Positions 1 to 6,839 of a DNA stretch of 10,132 nt are shown one piece after another. A program made the position numbers and the translations under genes. Position 1 is the stretch's first letter, and each line of letters opens with the position of its first letter. The notes beneath the pieces were generated by a model. It made no database searches. It was not told the origin of the DNA and was given only the letters and a program-made list of their open reading frames with translations. Source of the stretch: Bacteroidota bacterium (lineage in GTDB: Bacteria > Bacteroidota > Bacteroidia > Flavobacteriales > Flavobacteriaceae). Location: assembly GCA_024280815.1 (NCBI GenBank), contig JAJRPL010000277.1, forward strand, positions 1-10,132, given 5' to 3'.

Positions 1-1
1 A

Positions 2-2413
2 GGTAATGTGAGTTTTAGTTTTACAGCACCAGAAAGTTTAACCCGTTGGAAATTGCAGTTATTAGCACATACTAAAGATTTGGCTACAGCAACTATGCAA
101 CTAACTACGGTAACTCAAAAAGAACTGATGGTAATGCCAAACCCGCCTCGTTTTTTACGTGAAGGAGATCAAATTACTTTTGCCTCAAAAATTTCAAATC
201 TAACCGATAAAAATTTAGACGGAATTGCACAATTGGTTTTGTATGATGCTTTAACGAATAAAGACATAACTAAAAAGCTAGTATTGATTTCCGATAATTC
301 TCTCCCTTCGGGGGAGATGTCCAAAGGACAGAGGGGGAAGACGAAATTTTCAGTCAACGCAAAAGGCAATGCCAATGTAAGCTGGACGCTTCAAATACCA
401 GACGATGTACAAGCCGTAAAATATAAAATACTAGCTAAGGCTGGCGATTTTACAGATGGCGAAGAAAATGCATTGCCAGTATTGTCAAATAGAATGTTGG
501 TGACAGAAACCTTACCAATGTGGTTGCGTTCTAATCAGACCAAGACATTTACCTTAGATAAGTTAAAAAATAATAGTTCAACTACTTTAAAACATCATAA
601 ATTAACCTTAGAGGTAACTTCAAATCCAGCTTGGTATGCTGTACAAGCATTGCCTTATTTAATGGAATATCCGTTTGAATGTGCAGAGCAGACATTCTCT
701 CGTTACTATGCGAATGCGTTGGCAAGCCATATTGCGAACTCAAATCCGAGAATTCAAGAAGTTTTCAATCAATGGAAATCGTCAGATGCTTTATTGAGTA
801 ATTTGGAGAAAAATCAAGAGTTAAAATCATTGATTATTCAAGAAACGCCTTGGTTACGTGATGCACAATCAGAAACCGAACAAAAGAAAAGAATTGCTTT
901 ATTATTCGATTTAAATAAAATGAAAAATGAATTGACATCGGCTGCTCGTAAATTACAACAAATGCAGTTTTCTAATGGTGGTTTTCCATGGTTTAAAGGA
1001 GCTCGTTATCCGCACAGATACATCACACAACATATAGCTTCTGGTTTCGGACATCTCAAAAAATTAGGCGTGGGTGTCATTCCGACTGAGCGAGGTACAC
1101 GCGACGAGGAATCTCAAATCCAAAGAATGTTGACTAAAGCCGTAAAATTTTTAGATGATGAAATTTTAAACGATTATAATGAATTATTAAAACAAGCTAG
1201 AAAAATCCGAAAAAGAGCAAAAACAAAAGCTGAAGGAGAAAAGTTGGCTAATGAGTATATGGCAAGTAATCATACAGGAAATTTCCAAATTCAATACCTG
1301 TACATGCGTAGTTTTTACAAGGATAAATCCATCAGAAAAAAAGTACAAACGGCTGTTGATTATTATACCAATCAATCTTTTAAATTTTGGATGGATAATA
1401 ATTTATATACCAAAGGAATGATTACTTTAATTGCAAAAAGAAATGACAATAATGCTGTAGCGGCTAAAATTTTAAAATCTTTAAAAGAAAACAGTATTAC
1501 CAGTGAAGAATTGGGTATGTATTGGAAAAGTAATGTAGGGAGCTGGTATTGGTATCAAGCACCCATTGAAACCCAAGCTTTATTGATAGAAGCATTTACT
1601 GAAGCTGGTACTGGCATTCAGAGTGACGTGAAGAATTTAGAAGATGTTGATAATCTAAAAGTTTGGTTGCTAAAAAATAAACAAACTAGTCGATGGAAAA
1701 CGACCAAAGCTACGACTGAAGCGGTGTATGCATTGTTGTTACAAGGCACAAGCTGGTTAGAGGTAACTGAATTTGTAGGTATTACCGTTGGTAATCAAAA
1801 AATTGACCCTTTACAGTTGGAAGATTCAAAAGTAGAGGCTGGGACAGGCTATTTCAAAACCTCATGGTCTGGAAATGAAATAACATCTGCAATGGCTACT
1901 GTAAAATTGAGTAAAAAAACAGAAGGCATTGCTTGGGGAGCTCTGTATTGGCAATATTTTGAAGATTTAGACAAGATAACATCGGCAAAAACACCATTAC
2001 AATTGTCTAAGAAACTCTTCTTAAAAAAGAATACCGATAAAGGTGAAGAGCTAACCCTAATCAATGACGCAACGCAATTGAAATTGGGCGATTTGGTACG
2101 TGTTCGTATTGAATTAAAAGTAGATAGAGTAATGGAGTTTGTCCACATGAAAGATATGCGTGCTGCAGGTTTTGAACCTATAAATGTTTTGTCACAATAC
2201 AAATGGCAAGATGGTTTAGGGTATTATGAAAGTACGAAAGATGCAGCTACTCATTTCTTTTTTGATGTATTGCCTAAAGGTGTTTATGTTTTTGAATACG
2301 ATTTACGTGTCAATAATAAAGGCGATTTTTCTAATGGTATCAGTACCATAGAAAGTATGTATGCACCTGAGTTTAGTAGCCATAGTGAAGGGGTGAGGGT
2401 AAAAATACAGTAG
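2..2413 (+). CDS. alpha-2-macroglobulin family protein, C-terminal part (5' end outside window)
   Basis: Bacterial alpha-2-macroglobulins are large periplasmic proteins thought to trap attacking proteases through an internal thioester. The frame is open from the window edge, and GTG at 8 is only an internal Val codon, so this is the last ~800 residues of a much larger protein. Counting from the codon at 8, residues ~1-95 match the A2M domain (FTAPESLTRWKLQLLAHTKD). The thioester motif C-A-E-Q is at residues 225-228 (Cys codon 680-682), inside the helical thioester-bearing domain (~200-590). A C-terminal bacterial MG10-like domain (~693-801) contains MEFVHMKDMRAAGFEP. With Cys and Gln intact, the thioester should be able to form. 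Bait region and signal/lipoprotein sequence lie upstream, unseen. Residues 98-111 and 356-370 are encoded by palindromic repeats (separate entries). Family assignment is firm; a periplasmic site is inferred from the family. Confidence 0.92.
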   Translation, partial: GNVSFSFTAPESLTRWKLQLLAHTKDLATATMQLTTVTQKELMVMPNPPRFLREGDQITFASKISNLTDKNLDGIAQLVLYDALTNKDITKKLVLISDNSLPSGEMSKGQRGKTKFSVNAKGNANVSWTLQIPDDVQAVKYKILAKAGDFTDGEENALPVLSNRMLVTETLPMWLRSNQTKTFTLDKLKNNSSTTLKHHKLTLEVTSNPAWYAVQALPYLMEYPFECAEQTFSRYYANALASHIANSNPRIQEVFNQWKSSDALLSNLEKNQELKSLIIQETPWLRDAQSETEQKKRIALLFDLNKMKNELTSAARKLQQMQFSNGGFPWFKGARYPHRYITQHIASGFGHLKKLGVGVIPTERGTRDEESQIQRMLTKAVKFLDDEILNDYNELLKQARKIRKRAKTKAEGEKLANEYMASNHTGNFQIQYLYMRSFYKDKSIRKKVQTAVDYYTNQSFKFWMDNNLYTKGMITLIAKRNDNNAVAAKILKSLKENSITSEELGMYWKSNVGSWYWYQAPIETQALLIEAFTEAGTGIQSDVKNLEDVDNLKVWLLKNKQTSRWKTTKATTEAVYALLLQGTSWLEVTEFVGITVGNQKIDPLQLEDSKVEAGTGYFKTSWSGNEITSAMATVKLSKKTEGIAWGALYWQYFEDLDKITSAKTPLQLSKKLFLKKNTDKGEELTLINDATQLKLGDLVRVRIELKVDRVMEFVHMKDMRAAGFEPINVLSQYKWQDGLGYYESTKDAATHFFFDVLPKGVYVFEYDLRVNNKGDFSNGISTIESMYAPEFSSHSEGVRVKIQ
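299..340 (+). repeat. palindromic intergenic-type repeat inserted in frame in the alpha-2-macroglobulin gene
   Basis: This GC-rich island in an AT-rich gene contains two consecutive small hairpins: CTCCC (302-306) with GGGAG (312-316), and TGTCC (318-322) with GGACA (326-330). A G-run (331-337) follows that can pair back to the CTCCC arm. It encodes SLPSGEMSKGQRGK (residues 98-111 from the codon at 8) and keeps the frame open. Its core, CTCCC-TTCGG-GGGAG, resembles the reverse complement of the intergenic repeat at 2419-2450. From general familiarity, elements of this form are common between genes in Flavobacteriaceae; this was not searched here. Confidence 0.75.
1075..1115 (+). repeat. second in-frame palindromic repeat (GTCATTCC...GGAATCTC type)
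   Basis: The stretch begins TGTCATTCCGACTGAGCGAG and ends GACGAGGAATCTC, so its ends form the inverted pair ATTCC/GGAAT. It is richer in GC than its surroundings. It encodes roughly GVIPTERGTRDEESQ (residues 356-370 from the codon at 8), lying between two helices of the thioester-bearing domain (after HLKKLGV, before MLTKAVKFLDDEIL), where an exposed loop would tolerate extra residues. The same kind of terminus, GTCATTCC, is seen in the intergenic repeat at 2475-2505. Confidence 0.65.
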
Positions 2414-2418
2414 AGAAT

Positions 2419-2450
2419 CCCCTCCCTAACCCTCCCCGAAAGGGAGGGGG
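2419..2450. repeat. GC-rich palindromic repeat just after the alpha-2-macroglobulin stop
   Basis: Two alternative left arms, CCCCTCCC (2419-2426) and CCTCCC (2431-2436), compete for one right arm, GGGAGGGG (2442-2449). The tight version has a CCGAAA-like loop. It lies 5 bp after the TAG at 2411-2413. The strong hairpin could help end transcription or protect the mRNA 3' end, but no U-run follows, so it is not a canonical intrinsic terminator. Its core is related, in reverse orientation, to the element inside the gene at 299-340. Confidence 0.7.
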
Positions 2451-2474
2451 ACTATTAAGAAAATTAAATGAAAC

Positions 2475-2505
2475 TTGTCATTCCTGCGAAGGCAGAAATC
2501 CATAA
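2475..2505. repeat. palindromic repeat (GTCATTCCTGC type)
   Basis: The core ATTCCTGCGAAGGCAGAAAT is an imperfect palindrome: its reverse complement reads ATTTCTGCCTTCGCAGGAAT, one base off a perfect GGCAGGAAT right arm. Repeats of this appearance are widespread short dispersed elements in many bacteria (family knowledge, not searched). With 2419-2450 it fills most of the 158-bp intergenic stretch 2414-2571 ahead of the next promoter. Confidence 0.65.
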
Positions 2506-2540
2506 GAAAAAAGTGTTAATTTCACTTATATTAAAAGTTG

Positions 2541-2548
2541 TAACTTTG
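2541..2548 (+). promoter_or_regulatory. Bacteroidota -7 box (TAACTTTG) for the Mpo1-like gene
   Basis: TAACTTTG fits the TAnnTTTG consensus of Bacteroidota housekeeping promoters. It lies 23 bp before the ATG at 2572, which would leave a short leader. No perfect TTG -33 element is found at the expected spacing (TTA at 2516-2518 and TTC at 2521-2523 are the nearest), so the call rests on the -7 box and its position. Confidence 0.5.
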
Positions 2549-2571
2549 AATTCAACCAAAATAAGAGAATT

Positions 2572-3030
2572 ATGAAAACAATGCAAAATTGGTTTGATGA
2601 GTATGCGGTAAGTCATCAAAATAAAACCAATCAGGCACTACATTTTATTTGTGTTCCCGCAATTTATTTTAGTATTATAGGAATGCTGATGAGTATTAAT
2701 CCCTCATTTTTAACAAACACACTTGGACTTGAAAACCCGCTAATTAGTAATTGGGGAACATTGCTTCTCATTTTTATTATGGTATTTTACCTACGCTTAT
2801 CATTTTCAGTCTTTATAAAAATGTTAGTATTTTCTATTTTATGTGTTGTTGGAAATCATTATTTAGGAAGCTATTTGCCATTGTTTTATACCTCACTAGC
2901 TATTTTTGCTATTGCTTGGGTGGGTCAGTTCTACGGACATCATCTAGAAGGAAAGAAACCATCCTTCTTTAAAGATTTACAGTTTTTATTGATTGGACCA
3001 CCTTGGGTCTTTGAGAAGTTGACCAAGTAA
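2572..3030 (+). CDS. Mpo1-like (DUF962 / YGL010w-like) membrane protein
   Basis: This 152-residue protein matches the DUF962/Mpo1-like family. Yeast Mpo1 is an Fe(II)-dependent dioxygenase of the ER that shortens 2-hydroxy fatty acids; bacterial members are mostly uncharacterised. Family hallmarks are visible: an N-terminal H15-x4-N20-x3-H24 pattern (SHQNKTNQALH), then a C-terminal GHHLEGKKPS segment with H123 and H124, and IGPPWVFEK near the end. These histidines are the likely metal ligands. About four hydrophobic segments lie between (roughly 25-42, 60-80, 84-100, 104-121), so it should be in the inner membrane. The ATG at 2572 is supported by the -7 box upstream and by the family N-terminus. 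It appears monocistronic. Family is confident; the exact reaction in this organism is inferred. Confidence 0.85.
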   Translation: MKTMQNWFDEYAVSHQNKTNQALHFICVPAIYFSIIGMLMSINPSFLTNTLGLENPLISNWGTLLLIFIMVFYLRLSFSVFIKMLVFSILCVVGNHYLGSYLPLFYTSLAIFAIAWVGQFYGHHLEGKKPSFFKDLQFLLIGPPWVFEKLTK

Positions 3031-3113
3031 GCTGGTTTTCATCTTATTTTAACATCATACAAACACTATTTCAGCTAAAAGACCGTTAAAGTACTTCAAC
3101 TAAAATAGAATAT

Positions 3114-3641
3114 ATGTTTGAAGACTACGAAGACGATTACAAATCACACGATGAAATAGAAAAAATGCCAATTTACCAAAAAGCCTATGAAATAATGGAA
3201 TTGGGTAGAAAAATAGGTACTTTGGTTTCTAAAGAAGATGTTGAAACAGCAGACGAGGCAGAAGGCGAAATGCTAGAGAATTATGCCATGTATATTATAG
3301 AAAATTCATTGATGATACCGGCAAAAATAGCTGGTGCTTAAGGTGCAGACATTTATGATATTAGAATGGAAAATGCATCTGTTATTAGAAAAGCCGCCAG
3401 AGAAATCTTAACCAGTTGTACTGGTATGCAATTATGTGGTTATCAAGATGATGATTATATCCAGTTGCTAAGAGGTGAAATTGAAGAGTTTCGTATCTTA
3501 TTTGCTGAGTGGGTAAAAAGTTTTGATCAATTTAACTACCAAATAGACCGATGGGGTTTGTTCAATCCAGTTGGAGTTAATTATGATGATTATGACCCTG
3601 ATGATGATATTCCTTTTGATGTAGATGATTTTTTTGAGTAG
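3114..3641 (+). pseudogene. small acidic protein of unknown function, split by one in-frame TAA (3339-3341)
   Basis: Two open stretches, 3114-3341 (75 residues) and 3366-3641 (91 residues), are in the same frame with only a TAA between them. Reading through gives ...IPAKIAGA-stop-GADIYDIRMENASV..., which runs on smoothly as one ~175-residue acidic protein. The seven codons after the stop are sense and look protein-like. The ATG at 3366 has no visible ribosome binding site or promoter of its own. One G-to-T change (GAA to TAA) would explain the break. The N-terminal half is mainly helical with many Glu and Asp residues; the C-terminus ends in a strongly acidic tail (DYDPDDDIPFDVDDFFE). There is no signal peptide or membrane segment, so it is probably cytoplasmic. 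I do not recognise a characterised family, though the style resembles conserved flavobacterial hypothetical proteins. Alternatives: two real small genes, stop-codon readthrough, or a sequencing error. Confidence 0.7.
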
Positions 3642-3651
3642 GCTTGTGTAA

Positions 3652-3679
3652 TTGATTTAATATAAATTGATTACATTTG
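3652..3679 (+). promoter_or_regulatory. Bacteroidota promoter for the SASA gene pair (TTG - 17 bp - TACATTTG)
   Basis: A TTG at 3652-3654, a 17-bp spacer and TACATTTG at 3672-3679 match the flavobacterial -33/-7 pattern (TTG, TAnnTTTG). Transcription would begin near 3685, leaving a leader of about 40 nt before the ATG at 3728. This also rules out the upstream TTG codon at 3677 as the translation start, because it overlaps the -7 box. Confidence 0.65.
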
Positions 3680-3727
3680 TTGTTTGAAGATAAAGTGTCT
3701 TTTAGGAATGATATTAATTTTAATGCT

Positions 3728-5146
3728 ATGAAAATAATTTCAACTCTCCTATTTGTCTTAATATCTACCATTGTTTATGGTCAAGTTACGTTTAGTAAAC
3801 TACCATTAAATAAACAATTGGTGGGTAGAGATGTGGCTACAAATAAAGGTGATATTATTGTAGAAGGTGAAGTAGACAATTCAGGTGTCAATTATGATGC
3901 TATTGAAGTTGAATTATACAGAGATGGAGTTTTGCAAAGTACTTCTACACAAACTCAAGCTTTAACTTTTACAGGAAATCTAGCATCTTTTAATTTTACA
4001 ATTCCAATTACTGCAGAATTAATAAATTATTCAATAAAAATTTATGGAAAGCAAGGTGTAACACTTACCCTTGTAGAAGAGGTTGTAGATTTGGTCGCAG
4101 GAGATGTTTATATTATACAGGGGCAGTCTATTGCAGAAGCAAAGAAAATAAACGGTAGTGCAGATAGTAATGTGAGTAACTTTATTAGAGTTTTTTCTAG
4201 TGGAGCAAGAGATGTGCCAAGTCTATTCAATAATGAATATTGGTATATAGGGCAAGGAGATGGGAGCAGTAGTACGGATGGAAATACAGGTCAATGGGGT
4301 TTAAAATTTGCTAGAATGTTAGTAGATAATATAAAAATCCCTATTGCAATTTTTAATGGGGCTGAAGGTGGAGAAATAATTGATTTTTTTTTAGCTCCAC
4401 CTGATTACAAAGAATCACTAAACTCTAACTATGCTAGATTGTATTATCGATTAAATAAAACAGGACTCAAAAATAATGTTAGAGCAGTTATATGGTCTCA
4501 AGGTGGAAGTGATGGAGCTATCAATACTCCTATAACTGAGTATAAAAAAGATTTTTTAACGCTTAAAAATTCTTGGAATACAGATTGTCCTAAAATTGAA
4601 AAATTTTATATTTTCCAAACTACAAATAGTTGTAATGCGAAAGTACATGAGATTAAGGAGGCACAAAGACAATTGGCTTTTGAAAATCAAGACATTTCAA
4701 TCATGTCCACAGCAGCATTAGAACTTGGAGATGATGATTGTCACTTCGCTTTTGTAAATGGATATGAAGAATTTGGAAAAAGAATTTTTTATTTAATTAA
4801 TAGAGATATTTATGGTGTAGCTTCAACTAAAAAAATTGATGCACCTATGATACAAAGTGCAGTATTAATAAATGATAATAAAACCTTAGAGGTTGTTACA
4901 GACGCAACCACTTTATCAATTGCTACTGTAGCAGAAGATTTTAGACTTGAAGATGCTAATGAAAATGATATCACAGATTTCATTACCAATATTACCACAT
5001 TAGGAAATAAAATAATTTTCACACTTTCATCTGACCCTGGAGAAAATGCAGTCATTTCTTATTTGGCTCAAGCTGTTGGCGATAGAGGTAATTTTATTAC
5101 CAATTCAAACGGGATTGAAATACTTTGCTTTTACAAGTATCCTATT
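3728..5146 (+). repeat. tandem gene duplication, unit 1
   Basis: The first 473 codons of copy 1 align throughout with the first 477 codons of copy 2 (5409-6839), from signal peptide to the FY(K/R)YPI motif. Positions 3775-3834 are identical to 5456-5515 over 60 bases, and further identical runs of about 30 bases recur (for example TTATTCAATAAAAATTTATG), separated by clearly diverged stretches. The sorting domains at the two C-termini are also homologous. This indicates tandem duplication; the patchiness may reflect later gene conversion. Confidence 0.85.
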
Positions 5147-5401
5147 GGTGAGAGTAATTTAAATGTAGATGATTTTGAGTTCAAAATTATCAATGATGAA
5201 AATACACTTATAATAATATCTACTATTACTATTAATCAGGTTAAAGTATATGATATTTTGGGTAAGCTGTTAATTGAAAAAAAGCCTTTAGATAAAGAAT
5301 CTAGAATAGACATTCAAAATTTTAAAAAAGGAACAGTATTAATGTTAAATATGACTTTTGATAATGGAGTTAGTACAAGTAAAAAGTTGATTAGGTATTA
5401 A
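3728..5401 (+). CDS. secreted SASA/SGNH esterase-like protein with T9SS sorting domain (copy 1, motifs degraded)
   Basis: Start at ATG 3728 (557 residues): it opens a clean signal peptide (KIISTLLFVLISTIVYG, cleavage likely before Q19) and lies ~40 nt after the promoter. Order: signal peptide 1-18; N-terminal beta domain (~19-120, VTFSKLPLNKQLVGRD); SASA (PF03629, SGNH fold) ~122-370; a ~100-residue beta domain ending EILCFYKYPI (~473); type A T9SS sorting domain 477-557 (VKVYDILGK ... SKKLIRY). SASA proteins remove acetyl groups from sugars such as sialic acid or xylan. Ser134 (GQSI) and the D336-x-x-H339 pair remain. The usual Asn after the Ser is Ile135, and the QGE motif is QGG (Gly260 for Glu). 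It may therefore be a weak or non-catalytic, possibly binding, relative of its neighbour. It is probably co-transcribed with the next gene, 7 bp away. Confidence 0.85.
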   Translation: MKIISTLLFVLISTIVYGQVTFSKLPLNKQLVGRDVATNKGDIIVEGEVDNSGVNYDAIEVELYRDGVLQSTSTQTQALTFTGNLASFNFTIPITAELINYSIKIYGKQGVTLTLVEEVVDLVAGDVYIIQGQSIAEAKKINGSADSNVSNFIRVFSSGARDVPSLFNNEYWYIGQGDGSSSTDGNTGQWGLKFARMLVDNIKIPIAIFNGAEGGEIIDFFLAPPDYKESLNSNYARLYYRLNKTGLKNNVRAVIWSQGGSDGAINTPITEYKKDFLTLKNSWNTDCPKIEKFYIFQTTNSCNAKVHEIKEAQRQLAFENQDISIMSTAALELGDDDCHFAFVNGYEEFGKRIFYLINRDIYGVASTKKIDAPMIQSAVLINDNKTLEVVTDATTLSIATVAEDFRLEDANENDITDFITNITTLGNKIIFTLSSDPGENAVISYLAQAVGDRGNFITNSNGIEILCFYKYPIGESNLNVDDFEFKIINDENTLIIISTITINQVKVYDILGKLLIEKKPLDKESRIDIQNFKKGTVLMLNMTFDNGVSTSKKLIRY

Positions 5402-5408
5402 AATAGTT

Positions 5409-6839
5409 ATGAAAAATTCTTTAACTTTCTTTTTAATTTTAATTGCTAGCTTGTCTTATGGTCAAGTTACGTTTAGTAAACTACCATTAAATAAACAATT
5501 GGTGGGTAGAGATGTAGCTACCAACACCGGTAATATTATTGTAGAAGGAGAGGTAAATAATACAGGAGCTACTTATGATGCAATTGAAGTCGAATTGTAC
5601 AGGGATGAAGTGTTACAGAATTCTTCTACGCAAACTCAACTCTTAACTTTTTCGGGTAATTTAGCACCTTTTAATTTTACGATTCCAATAGTAGCAGAAT
5701 TACATAATTATTCAATAAAAATTTATGGAAAGCAAGGGTCTACACTTACACTTGAAAAAGAAGTTGTAGAGTTGGTTGCTGGAGATGTATATATCATACA
5801 AGGGCAATCTAATGCTGTGGCAGAAATGACCTCTGGAAGTGCAAATGCAAATATAAACGATTTTATAAGAGTGTATGCATTTGGAGATAGTGATGAAGCA
5901 GATCTTCTAGGGAATGATACGTGGTATCGTGGGCAAGGAGATGGAGATATTGAAACAAACGGTAATGTAGGGCAGTGGGGTTTAAAATTAGCACGAATGT
6001 TAGTAGATAATCATAATATACCTGTAGCAATTTTCAATGGTGCTCATCCGGGAGTAGAAATTGCTTTTTTTCAAAGACCACCCAATTATCAAACTTCTCT
6101 AGATTCTAATTATGGTAGGTTGTATTATAGATTAAATAAAACAGGACTTAAAAATAAGGTGAGAGCTGTGTTTTGGTCTCAAGGAGAGCAAGATGGTGGT
6201 ATAGGAACTCCTTTAACAACCTACAAAAATTCTTTTATAACACTTAAGAATAGTTGGCAATCAGATTATTCAGCAATTGAAAAGTTTTATATTTTTCAAA
6301 CAAAAAATGGTTGTTGGACTGATGTAGGTAAAATTAACATTATCAAAGAAGCTCAACGACAATTGGCTTTTGAAAACGCAGACATTTCAATCATGCCAAC
6401 AGCAGCATTAGATCAAGAAGATGATTGTCACTTTAAGTTTGTGAATGGCTATGAAGAATTTGGTAAAAGGCTTTTCCCTTTAGTCAATAGAGATATTTAT
6501 GGAGTCAATCCTACTCCTGCTATCACAGAGATTGATGCACCTATGATACAAAGTGCTTCGTTGGTAAACCCTACCACATTAGAAGTGGTTACAGACGCTA
6601 CAAGCTTGTCAATTGCTACAGTAGCAGAAGATTTTTTATTAGAGAATGCCAGTCAAGTAAACATCACAAATACAATAACCAATATTGCTGTATTAGGGAA
6701 TAAAATTATTTTCACACTTTCTACTAATCCAGGAGCTAATGCTACTATTTCGTATTTAGCTCAAGACGCAGGTGCTACAGGTAAATTTATTACCAATTCA
6801 AATGATATAGAAATATTGTGTTTTTATAGATACCCTATT
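5409..6839 (+). repeat. tandem gene duplication, unit 2
   Basis: Partner of the unit at 3728-5146. Similarity ends right after FYRYPI, where copy 2 continues into about 650 residues absent from copy 1. It resumes at LNVDD (about 8817) and runs to the stop at 9068, matching the sorting domain of copy 1. Confidence 0.85.

Noticed and set aside
299..340. CRISPR-like or regulatory RNA hairpins
   Set aside because: There is no regular array and the stretch is coding; the dispersed-palindrome reading fits better.
1849..2202. 117-codon open frame on the minus strand inside the alpha-2-macroglobulin gene
   Set aside because: It is the antisense of a well-supported coding region, with Ser/Phe-rich composition typical of a shadow frame.
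2419..2450. Intrinsic terminator for the alpha-2-macroglobulin gene
   Set aside because: The hairpin is strong but is followed by GACTATTAAG, not a U-run, and it resembles a dispersed repeat; kept as a repeat.
2751..2972. Second plus-strand frame inside the Mpo1-like gene
   Set aside because: The frame overlapping it has the family motifs; this one has none.
3031..3113. Promoter ahead of the split acidic gene
   Set aside because: The nearest candidate, TACTTCAA at 3092-3099, does not fit TAnnTTTG, so nothing was called.
3677..3727. Upstream extension of the first SASA gene to the TTG at 3677
   Set aside because: The TTG overlaps the TACATTTG -7 box, and the signal peptide begins at the ATG at 3728.
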